Of a stretch of DNA of 5,705 bases, positions 1 through 5,513 are shown piece after piece. Within the stretch, counting starts at the first letter, position 1. Each line of letters opens with the position of its first letter. The DNA lies in the NCBI GenBank assembly GCA_002705125.1, contig PAHQ01000094.1:5952-11656 (forward strand). Direction: 5' to 3'. Source of the stretch: Verrucomicrobiales bacterium. GTDB taxonomy: Bacteria; Verrucomicrobiota; Verrucomicrobiia; Verrucomicrobiales; DEV007. Made by a program: the position numbers and the translations under genes. The notes beneath the pieces were generated by a model. The model saw nothing but the letters and a program-made list of their open reading frames with translations. It was not told the DNA's origin and did not search any database.

Positions 1-896
1 TTAGCGGCAGCCACTTGCATCGCATCCCCCCAATCAACAACTACACTGACAGACTCATTATGTATCAGACTAAGTTTATAATCAGTTTTGTTAAATTTAT
101 TGCCGAGCAATAACTTATTAAGTTTTTCAAAGGCCTCTTCAGCACTAACATTAAATGATTTTTCTTTCCAAGAGTTTCCTTTCCTATGCTCATAATGCAT
201 TTTAGCCTGAGATTTTTCATGATCATTAACCGGTAGTTTTCTCATGGTATAACGAACGAATTCTCTAGGCCATTTTTCGTTTGAGACCGGCATGAAGACC
301 CAATAATTCTTCGCTTCTTTTATCTCTTTATTAATAGCTTCTGCATCAGAGACTATTTTTAAAATTCCATCAACTTCAATTGAATAAGTTTTCTCTCCAA
401 TTTTTTTAGATGACTTATTATAATTATCGCGTCTATCATTGGTAGTAACAGCCATAGGCACATTATCCAATTCAGAGGCTACATCCTTAACACTAAATTC
501 TTTGGGTTTGCTACCAACCCATTTTGGTTTTACTAAAGCTTCAGCTCGATTAGTTTGCTTAGTCCCAAACACTGGCCGTTCATAAAGCGAATCATATTCA
601 ATAAAAAAAACTGATTCTTTAAACAACTCGCCTTTTTTTAGCTCTTCAATCTTATTATTTTTGTCAGGTGAGAATAGAATTGTTGCTTCGCGTGACATCC
701 CGTCAATCAAAGCTGTAACCGTATACCCGTTACTATAACACTTGTCATAGCGAAGAGAGAAAGTTCTAGCTGATGAAATGAATGAGAAGACAGTTAGATA
801 TTCTTGCCCGATGAAATCCCTTAGCACAGATTCACTTTTAGAGCTTAAGTTTCGGTCTTCCTTAAGCTTTCTTAAGACATCAAATAATTGATCCAT
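1..896 (-). CDS. Unrecognised protein, C-terminus cut by window edge
   Basis: I do not recognise this protein. The frame is open from the ATG at 896 to the left edge, giving 298 codons and no stop, so the C-terminus is missing. The ATG is the only plausible start: an in-frame TGA lies at 914-912 with no ATG, GTG or TTG between. No good Shine-Dalgarno precedes it (TTAAAG abuts the ATG). There is no signal peptide or membrane segment, so a cytoplasmic location is inferred. The N-terminus (MDQLFDVLRKLKEDR) looks helical. Residues about 25-110 alternate hydrophobic strands with a short helix (IEELKKGELF) before another strand, which loosely recalls an OB fold; this is a weak guess. A second region, about 165-298, is mixed and Lys/Glu-rich, with VFMPVSNEKWPREFVRY near 203-219. 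The gene follows the C92-family gene on the same strand after 41 bases, so the two may share a transcript. The reading frame is well supported; function is unknown. Confidence 0.8.
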   Translation of the reverse strand, partial: MDQLFDVLRKLKEDRNLSSKSESVLRDFIGQEYLTVFSFISSARTFSLRYDKCYSNGYTVTALIDGMSREATILFSPDKNNKIEELKKGELFKESVFFIEYDSLYERPVFGTKQTNRAEALVKPKWVGSKPKEFSVKDVASELDNVPMAVTTNDRRDNYNKSSKKIGEKTYSIEVDGILKIVSDAEAINKEIKEAKNYWVFMPVSNEKWPREFVRYTMRKLPVNDHEKSQAKMHYEHRKGNSWKEKSFNVSAEEAFEKLNKLLLGNKFNKTDYKLSLIHNESVSVVVDWGDAMQVAAA

Positions 897-937
897 CTTT
901 AACGATAGTAATCAAACAATGAAAAATAACAATAAAA

Positions 938-1927
938 TCAGGGATTCCCTATAATATTAGGCGTTTCAATGAATGCTCCCTTTGCTCGAACAACCTGGTA
1001 AGGGGTTATAAGGTCAAGTCCTTGGCGAGGTGTCGAATCACTTTCAAACCCTGCAAAATAGAGAAGTGTAACGACCGCCGTAGAACAAATATATTCATCA
1101 CCAAAGTCCTTAACATTTTCCGGCTTTAAATTCTCATTCCACAAAGAAAACATTCCTGAGTAATCATAACCAAAAAAATGGCCAGACTTATCTCGGCAAC
1201 TTACTACTCCTTGTTTTATTTTTTCTATATTAACACGGTCCCACTTATCTAGTCTCCATGCCTCCCAATTATGAGTCCTTAATGTTTCAATGTCTTCATC
1301 AATATTTACCCCTTTTTGACCTTGGCTAGTGAATAATACTTTACGGCCAGGATTACCTGGATCCTCAACAACAATAGCAAGATGACCATACCTAAAGAGG
1401 CGATAACCGATGACAGTCGCCTTTCCTTCGGCAAGAAGCTCTCGTCTAGCACTCCACTTTTCTTTACTGTAAGCAATTACATCACCAACCCTAAGCTTAT
1501 TAGACACTTGATCCCATTCCTGATCAGATAAATCATTTTTCTTGATAAAAAAGCCTCTTAATCCAAAGAAGGTTAGAAGACAAAAGAGAGAAACACTTAT
1601 AATAAAGCAATACTTCCAACTACGATTGAAAGATTTTTTTTTCTTCCTAACCCAAAGCATCTGCGAAGAAATAACTACAGAAGCAAGAAGAAGTAATGCT
1701 ATGAAGTCAAAAACTCCAGAGGTCTCCTCTCCTTTGAAAGATTGGACAACTTCAAAAGTACCAACATCTTCAGGTCTAGCATTTGTAGAAGGCCCATTTT
1801 CAGGAACATCTTCAATCCAAGAGAGAACGGCCCAACCATTCATGTCACGTATGAACACCAGGTGCACTACTTCATAAATTAATATGAGAGAAAAAAGAAT
1901 TATTAAAAGTTTGATTATTTTTTTCAC
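938..1927 (-). CDS. Membrane-anchored YiiX/YaeF-like permuted papain-fold (C92 family) protein
   Basis: This 329-residue protein has hydrophobic segments at about 4-26, 73-92 and 106-124. The Lys-rich N-terminus and the 94-105 loop (RKKKKSFNRSWK) should be cytoplasmic. This places the acidic 27-72 loop and the C-terminal domain in the periplasm. From about 146 the domain reads LRVGDVIAYS, then GHLAIVV with His182, a strand-rich stretch, WEAWRLD (221-227), GYDYSGMF (253-260), YICST with Cys281, and LITPYQVV (306-313). Histidine before cysteine is the order of circularly permuted NlpC/P60-like enzymes such as YiiX/YaeF (peptidase C92), which have a Cys/His centre. Members are proposed amidases, peptidases or acyl-bond hydrolases; the substrate cannot be told here. 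The start is GTG; AGGGA sits eight bases upstream and the next Met (29) would remove the first membrane segment. Three membrane segments ahead of the domain are unusual, since relatives are often soluble or lipoproteins. It may be co-transcribed with the downstream unknown gene. The fold call is fairly sure; the function is open. Confidence 0.82.
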   Translation of the reverse strand: MKKIIKLLIILFSLILIYEVVHLVFIRDMNGWAVLSWIEDVPENGPSTNARPEDVGTFEVVQSFKGEETSGVFDFIALLLLASVVISSQMLWVRKKKKSFNRSWKYCFIISVSLFCLLTFFGLRGFFIKKNDLSDQEWDQVSNKLRVGDVIAYSKEKWSARRELLAEGKATVIGYRLFRYGHLAIVVEDPGNPGRKVLFTSQGQKGVNIDEDIETLRTHNWEAWRLDKWDRVNIEKIKQGVVSCRDKSGHFFGYDYSGMFSLWNENLKPENVKDFGDEYICSTAVVTLLYFAGFESDSTPRQGLDLITPYQVVRAKGAFIETPNIIGNP

Positions 1928-1935
1928 AATTTTAT

Positions 1936-1940
1936 TCCCT
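1936..1940 (-). promoter_or_regulatory. Ribosome binding site of the C92-family gene
   Basis: On the minus strand AGGGA lies eight bases before the GTG at 1927. It is the only reasonable Shine-Dalgarno-like motif seen ahead of any gene in this window, and it supports the GTG as the true start. Confidence 0.5.
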
Positions 1941-1966
1941 GGTTTCTAATAAAGTTAGTGATTTGT

Positions 1967-1994
1967 AATTATAATTTAATGTTAGAATTATAAT
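1967..1994. promoter_or_regulatory. Paired ATTATAAT palindromes in divergent intergenic region
   Basis: The 115 bases between the divergent genes at 1927 and 2043 contain ATTATAAT twice, at 1968-1975 and 1987-1994, 19 bases apart. The first copy extends to the 10-base palindrome AATTATAATT at 1967-1976. Each copy contains TATAAT on both strands, so either could be a -10 element in either direction. For the plus-strand gene the copy at 1989-1994 would give a leader of about 40 bases. No convincing -35 lies at normal spacing: TTGTAA at 1963-1968 is 20 bases away. A regulator binding two helix-turn-spaced sites is an alternative. In DNA this AT-rich, chance is a real possibility. Confidence 0.3.
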
Positions 1995-2042
1995 GGACTA
2001 CAAACACAACAGCACTCTATCATTTCAATAAAATAAATAAAT

Positions 2043-4361
2043 ATGAAAAGAGATCACTGCTTTATACTATTAACACTACTATTTTTATATATATTCAATC
2101 ATAAAACTATCGCCCAACTGGGTCCAAATGGCACTGGTTTTATTAATGGGTATGAAATTGCCCCAAATGCAGTACTTGGCTCATCAAAACCAGAAAAATT
2201 ATCAGCAGGATATTATCATAATCTAGCGATAAGAAAAGACGGAACGGTTGTTGCTAAGGGATGGAATGCTTATTCTCAATCAACGGTTCCTAGAGGTATT
2301 AACCAAGCTCTATCTATTTCTGGCGGATATTTTCATTCAATGGCACTACTAGAGAATGGCTCAATTGTTACTTGGGGCAGAAACAATTATAAGCAGCGAA
2401 ACATTCCTGAAAACATTGGACCTGTATCCTCAATTAGTGCCGGTCATAGTTACAGTATGGCTCTAAAAATTGATGGCACTGTAGCTTGTTGGGGTAGAAA
2501 CAACTATGGACAACTAAATGTACCTGAAGAATTAAATGATGTAAAATCCATAGCCGCTGGAAGAGAGCATGCTCTAGCACTACTCGATCAAGGTACCGTC
2601 GTCGCATGGGGAAGAAATGATGCAAGTCAGTCAAATATTCCTTTAGGACTCCAAGATGTTAAACAAATATCAGCGGCATATTTTCATTCTTTGGCTCTTA
2701 AAACAGACGGAACCGTTGTAGCATGGGGCAGTAATAAGTATGGAGAATCAACTATCCCTGAAGGCTTAGATAATGTAATTACCATCGCTGCTGGTGGGTT
2801 TCATAGCTTAGCTCTAAAAAATGACGGAACCGTCGTCGCATGGGGAAGAAATCTTTACGGTCAAACAGATGTTCCTGAAAATCTAATGGGGGTTGTTTCA
2901 ATTATTGCAGGGACAGGACATAACTCCGCATTACTAGATAATGGTGAAATTGTTTCTTGGGGAAGCAATGAACATGGTCAAATTGATCCTATGCCTGGAA
3001 TTAGTTCTGCAATATTAAGGGGTTATGATCTTTCCGGAGCGAACCTTGAAAATTCAGATCTGAAAGGTGTCGATTTCTCTCAAGGAAAAATAATTGATTT
3101 AGGGGTTGGGTATTTTCATACAATTGTCCTAAAAGAAAACGGCACAGTAGTTTCTTGGGGCGCTAATGAATTAGGACAATCTAATACCCCAGAAAACCTT
3201 TCTGATGTAATTAAGATATCTGCTGGAGACTTTCATAACCTTGCACTTAAAAAAGATGGAACAGTTGCAGCGTGGGGTAACAATGAATTTGGTCAGAGTC
3301 TAGCTCCTTCTGGATTTGGTAAAATTGTAGATATCTCGGCGGGATTTTCTCGAAATGCAGCAGTTCTTGAAAATGGTAAAGTCATCACTTGGGGGAGAAA
3401 TTTGATTGGTGAAAACAATGTTCCATTAAATGTTTCCAATATTAAAACTGTTTCTGCAGGGGGTTATCACACCGTAGCATTAACTAAAACCGGCAACGTT
3501 ATAGCATGGGGCAGCAATGAATTTGCTCAATCAATTATTCCTCCTAATCTAGGTAAAGCAAAGGCCATAGCCGCAGGGCTCCATCATACAGTAATATTAA
3601 GAGAAAACGGAGAAGTCGTAGCCTGGGGCAACAATCTAGCAGGTCAGTGCGATGTCCCACCTGATCTTGGAAAAGTCATTGACATAACAGCTGGAGACTT
3701 TTTCACGATTGCACTCAAGGAGGACGGAACCGTACAAGCATGGGGAATAAACGAAGCCGGTGAAGTGTCAGTACCGCCAGGATTAAAGAATGTTGAGAGT
3801 CTTGGCGGAGGAATGTTTCATCATAGTGGTGTAATTAAAAATGACGGTAGCTTACTTTTATGGGGAAGAAATAATTACAACCAAGCTAGCGCCCCTGAGA
3901 ACTTAACAAACACAATTCTAAATAATTCAAACTTACAAGGTGCAAACCTTTCAGGCGCTTCCCTTAAATATGCTGATTTATCTCTAGCAGATTTAACAGG
4001 CGCTAATTTAACAAATACAGACTTCACAGGCGCCAACCTTCAGGGCACCATACTAACTGGCGCTATCATCAATGGGGCAATTTTTGAAAATACTTTTGGC
4101 GCTGATTTATCAGGGACAATATTAAATACGCCCTCTAGTCCAAATCTTTCAACAAGCGTTATCCGCATAAAAACAGGAAATATAGATAAGATAAAATTAT
4201 TATTCCAATCTGAAAAAACAAAAAAATATATCATTCAAAAATCAACAGATTTAACCAATTGGATTTCTATAGAAAATAACATCCTTGGAAATGACCAGAC
4301 TCTTGAAAGATATTATGATATTGGAGAGTCACAATCCTTTTTTAGAGTTATGAAAAATTAA
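2043..4361 (+). CDS. Secreted tandem RCC1/BLIP-II-like propeller protein with pentapeptide repeats
   Basis: This 772-residue protein starts with a signal peptide (KR, hydrophobic 7-18, likely cleavage after TIA at 24). Two sets of seven 39-residue repeats follow, at about 52-319 and 350-622. The unit reads roughly AAGxFHSLALKxDGTVVAWGxNxYGQxxVPExLxxV. It matches RCC1-like blades, and especially the short blades of the seven-bladed beta-lactamase inhibitor protein BLIP-II, so two propellers are expected. Each set is followed by pentapeptide repeats (five turns at 323-347, about fourteen at 624-697), which form a right-handed beta helix in known families. The last 70 residues form a beta-rich module with STDLTNW (734-740) and FFRV (766-769), of a kind common in secreted Verrucomicrobiota proteins and possibly a sorting or surface domain. 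No catalytic residues are evident, so binding to a protein or glycan is likelier; beta-lactamase inhibition cannot be inferred. The ATG has no Shine-Dalgarno, only an A/T-rich leader, with an in-frame TAA at 2034-2036. Partner and regulation are unknown. Confidence 0.9.
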   Translation: MKRDHCFILLTLLFLYIFNHKTIAQLGPNGTGFINGYEIAPNAVLGSSKPEKLSAGYYHNLAIRKDGTVVAKGWNAYSQSTVPRGINQALSISGGYFHSMALLENGSIVTWGRNNYKQRNIPENIGPVSSISAGHSYSMALKIDGTVACWGRNNYGQLNVPEELNDVKSIAAGREHALALLDQGTVVAWGRNDASQSNIPLGLQDVKQISAAYFHSLALKTDGTVVAWGSNKYGESTIPEGLDNVITIAAGGFHSLALKNDGTVVAWGRNLYGQTDVPENLMGVVSIIAGTGHNSALLDNGEIVSWGSNEHGQIDPMPGISSAILRGYDLSGANLENSDLKGVDFSQGKIIDLGVGYFHTIVLKENGTVVSWGANELGQSNTPENLSDVIKISAGDFHNLALKKDGTVAAWGNNEFGQSLAPSGFGKIVDISAGFSRNAAVLENGKVITWGRNLIGENNVPLNVSNIKTVSAGGYHTVALTKTGNVIAWGSNEFAQSIIPPNLGKAKAIAAGLHHTVILRENGEVVAWGNNLAGQCDVPPDLGKVIDITAGDFFTIALKEDGTVQAWGINEAGEVSVPPGLKNVESLGGGMFHHSGVIKNDGSLLLWGRNNYNQASAPENLTNTILNNSNLQGANLSGASLKYADLSLADLTGANLTNTDFTGANLQGTILTGAIINGAIFENTFGADLSGTILNTPSSPNLSTSVIRIKTGNIDKIKLLFQSEKTKKYIIQKSTDLTNWISIENNILGNDQTLERYYDIGESQSFFRVMKN
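2196..2999 (+). repeat. First RCC1/BLIP-II-like block, seven blades of 39 residues
   Basis: The anchor residue of the G-x-x-H position recurs exactly every 39 residues (117 bases): His59, His98, Tyr137, His176, His215, His254 and His293. The WG pair follows 13 residues later in blades 2-7 (Trp111 to Trp306). Blade 1 is degenerate, with AKGW where AWG is expected. Seven units are the number needed to close one propeller. Confidence 0.85.
2595..2852 (+). repeat. 24-base identical DNA segments two repeat units apart
   Basis: Bases 2595-2618 and 2829-2852 are identical over 24 positions, beginning ACCGTCGTCGCATGGGG. They encode the same part of blades 4 and 6 (TVVAWGRN). The offset is 234 bases, exactly two 117-base units. 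Blade 5 between them has the same amino acids TVVAWG with different codons (accgttgtagcatgg). DNA-level identity on top of protein similarity suggests recent intragenic duplication or gene conversion. Confidence 0.7.
3009..3083 (+). repeat. Short pentapeptide-repeat linker between the two propellers
   Basis: Central hydrophobic residues fall every five positions: Leu325, Leu330, Leu335, Leu340 and Phe345, within YDLSG ANLEN SDLKG VDFSQ. About five pentapeptides are present, little more than one turn of a beta helix. The insert lengthens the His293-to-His359 interval from 39 to 66 residues, so it adds 27 residues between blades 7 and 8. Confidence 0.75.
3090..3908 (+). repeat. Second RCC1/BLIP-II-like block, seven blades
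   Basis: The anchors are His359, His398, Arg437, His476, His515, Phe554 and His594, spaced 39 residues apart except for one extra residue in the last blade. WG follows 13 residues after each (Trp372, 411, 450, 489, 528, 567 and 607). Arg437 and Phe554 replace the usual His, so blades 10 and 13 are the least canonical. Seven units again predict one closed propeller. Confidence 0.85.
3912..4133 (+). repeat. Long pentapeptide-repeat tract after the second propeller
   Basis: The central Leu/Ile/Phe residue recurs every five positions from Leu626 to Phe681, which is twelve repeats such as ANLSG, ADLTG ANLTN and ANLQG. The register slips by three residues in ENTFGADL, then two more repeats follow (Leu689, Leu694). 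This fits the A(D/N)LXX pentapeptide family, whose members fold as right-handed quadrilateral beta helices. Confidence 0.85.
4143..4358 (+). other. C-terminal beta module with STDLTNW and FFRV signatures
   Basis: Residues about 701-772 read as beta strands: VIRIKTG, KIKLLFQ, KYIIQKSTDLTNW (728-740), ERYYDIG and SFFRVMKN (765-772). The pattern Y-x-I-x-x-S-T-D-L-x-x-W ... F-F/Y-R-V recurs at the C-termini of large secreted proteins of Verrucomicrobiota and neighbours. From recall of the family, it is usually a terminal domain of unknown role. A surface-sorting or carbohydrate-binding function is possible but not shown here. Confidence 0.55.
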
Positions 4362-4371
4362 GTCTTTTTCA
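4351..4371. terminator. Possible weak bidirectional terminator between convergent genes
   Basis: The stem TGAAAAA (4351-4357) pairs with TTTTTCA (4365-4371) across a seven-base loop. It overlaps the end of the plus-strand gene and fills most of the 12-base gap to the minus-strand stop. Because it is a run of A facing a run of T, it could give a U-tract in either direction. The stem has only one G-C pair, so intrinsic termination would be weak. Confidence 0.3.
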
Positions 4372-4373
4372 AT

Positions 4374-5357
4374 TTATTCTTCTCGAATAGAACTGACACG
4401 TTCCTTAAAAACTCCAAAGCCACAATCCAACCTTTCTGTCACGGCTATTGGATCACCCCAGGACCAATACCTCCAATATGAAATTCCATTCTTATTATTA
4501 TAAATTCCGTTATTCCGGTCATAAGTAAGGGTTATGTAATAATTCTTGAGTTTTCTGAAGCTGGCCTTTTTAAGTTTAGCAAGAAAAGGATCTAAGCGAA
4601 CCCAACCATTTTGAGGCACATAAACCTCTGCCCAAGAATGCTTGGGTGTATCATTAAATGAAGCAGCAAGAATACCATGAACATGCCTTGCAGGCAGTTT
4701 GCGAACACGACTTAATGAAACCAGAACGTCTGTAAAATCTGTACAGTCCCCTCCCCCTAACTGAAGTGCTCCTTTAGCTCCCTTGGCTTCATTCGCAAAT
4801 TTAAATCTATCCAAATTATTTAAAGTTCCTTTGAATAATGAATGCAATAGAATTCCCCCACTTTCATTGGCAGGCGCCACCTTTTTAGCCATATCCATAA
4901 TGGGCTGAGATCGAGTCTCTAAATACTTTTCTGGCATTAAGTAGTCTTTCAAATAGTCAGCGTTATATCCTACATCTCTACTAAGGCCTGAATAGTCGAA
5001 TGGATATAGTTCAATTTTAAGCTCGCATCCGACATCTATATCTCCTTTAGGTCTATCTAAAATCCATTCGGCATAAGTACTATCACCTCTCTTGTGTATT
5101 TTAGTCGGTGGAACTATCCATTTTTTACTAATAACTTTTTGCCGGTAGGGCAAAGTTGAGGGGAGAAGCAATACGAACCTTGCTCTGTAAGTCTTATCAG
5201 GAGCACTAACCCTATAGCTCATATTTAAATTTATCGTTTTCGCATCATCCGCATGGGGACCTTTTAAAACATCAACATCAGCCCATAGTATTGGGAGAAA
5301 AATAAAAGAAATTATTATTGATATCGCAAAACTTATTCCAACTCTAAGCACTAACAC
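4374..5357 (-). CDS. Secreted transglutaminase-like (papain-fold) domain protein
   Basis: This 327-residue protein has an N-terminal signal peptide or anchor (hydrophobic 8-25, likely cleavage after LWA at 26), so it should act in the periplasm or outside. Residues about 40-120 form a strand-rich region like those often found ahead of bacterial transglutaminase-like cores. The core spans about 150-260: GALQLGGGDCTDFTD with Cys205, then LPARHVHG (221-228), KHSWAEVYV with His240, and GWVRLDP with Asp256. This is a complete Cys-His-Asp triad in the order of the transglutaminase-like superfamily (Transglut_core, PF01841). Such proteins may be proteases, peptide-modifying enzymes or crosslinkers; the substrate is unknown. 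The tail has an aromatic patch (YWRYWSWGDP, 294-303). The start is GTG at 5357, with GTG at 5351 (residue 3) equally possible; an in-frame TAA lies at 5369-5367 and no Shine-Dalgarno is visible. Its stop is 12 bases from that of the convergent repeat-protein gene. Fold and active site are secure; biological role is not. Confidence 0.88.
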   Translation of the reverse strand: MLVLRVGISFAISIIISFIFLPILWADVDVLKGPHADDAKTINLNMSYRVSAPDKTYRARFVLLLPSTLPYRQKVISKKWIVPPTKIHKRGDSTYAEWILDRPKGDIDVGCELKIELYPFDYSGLSRDVGYNADYLKDYLMPEKYLETRSQPIMDMAKKVAPANESGGILLHSLFKGTLNNLDRFKFANEAKGAKGALQLGGGDCTDFTDVLVSLSRVRKLPARHVHGILAASFNDTPKHSWAEVYVPQNGWVRLDPFLAKLKKASFRKLKNYYITLTYDRNNGIYNNKNGISYWRYWSWGDPIAVTERLDCGFGVFKERVSSIREE

Positions 5358-5513
5358 ATAGACATATTAGGTCATAATCAAGAAAAAGTAAAAGCACTCA
5401 ATCAAATTAAACGATTAATAAGATAGAAAATTTTATATTTTTATTTAACACCTTCTGCCAATAAGTCTCGTTATAAGAAATGGGGGTTTTTCTTTATATC
5501 TCATTTATTTATA
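5358..5513. other. Divergent intergenic spacer
   Basis: These 156 bases separate the divergent transglutaminase-like and photolyase-family genes. Apart from the candidate minus-strand promoter near 5364-5392, they hold AT-rich sequence with no convincing plus-strand promoter pair. A GGGGG run at 5482-5486 sits 27 bases before the GTG, too far to be a Shine-Dalgarno. An imperfect AT hairpin, AAGAAA (5475-5480) with TTTCTT (5489-5494), surrounds it. No clear operator dyad was seen. Confidence 0.4.
5364..5392 (-). promoter_or_regulatory. Candidate promoter placing transcription start at the GTG codon
   Basis: On the minus strand TTTACT (5392-5387) and TAATAT (5369-5364) are separated by 17 bases, each matching the sigma-70-type hexamers at four of six positions. 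Six bases (gtctat) separate TAATAT from the GTG at 5357, so the predicted +1 is the G of that codon. This would make a leaderless transcript, in keeping with the missing Shine-Dalgarno. Hexamers of this quality are common by chance in AT-rich DNA. Confidence 0.35.

Noticed and set aside
1..3. TTA at the left edge, which reads TAA on the minus strand, as the stop of the first gene
   Set aside because: It is out of frame. The frame from the ATG at 896 ends with an Ala codon at 5-3 and two leftover bases, so the gene continues beyond the window.
1542..1877. Open frame of 111 codons on the plus strand
   Set aside because: It lies wholly opposite the C92-family gene, whose frame has recognisable motifs. 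Its translation is charged, low in complexity and without domain features.
2043..2115. Cys6 near the N-terminus as a lipoprotein lipobox
   Set aside because: Cys6 lies before the hydrophobic core rather than after it, and no L-x-x-C pattern occurs at the end of the signal. Signal peptidase I cleavage after TIA fits better.
2434..2634. Open frame of 66 codons on the minus strand
   Set aside because: It is antisense to the repeat blades. Its His/Leu-rich product simply mirrors the repeat codons.
2196..3908. Tandem repeats as a possible CRISPR or satellite array
   Set aside because: The 117-base periodicity is coding, with conserved amino acids and diverged codons. There are no short identical repeats alternating with unique spacers.
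4040..4234. Open frame of 64 codons on the minus strand
   Set aside because: It is antisense to the pentapeptide tract and C-terminal module of a well-supported gene, with no start signal or domain features.
5475..5498. AAGAAA-TGGGGG-TTTTTCTTT as an intrinsic terminator
   Set aside because: The G run has no C partner. Only a six-pair AT-rich stem forms, no gene ends upstream on that strand, and it would sit inside the photolyase-family leader.
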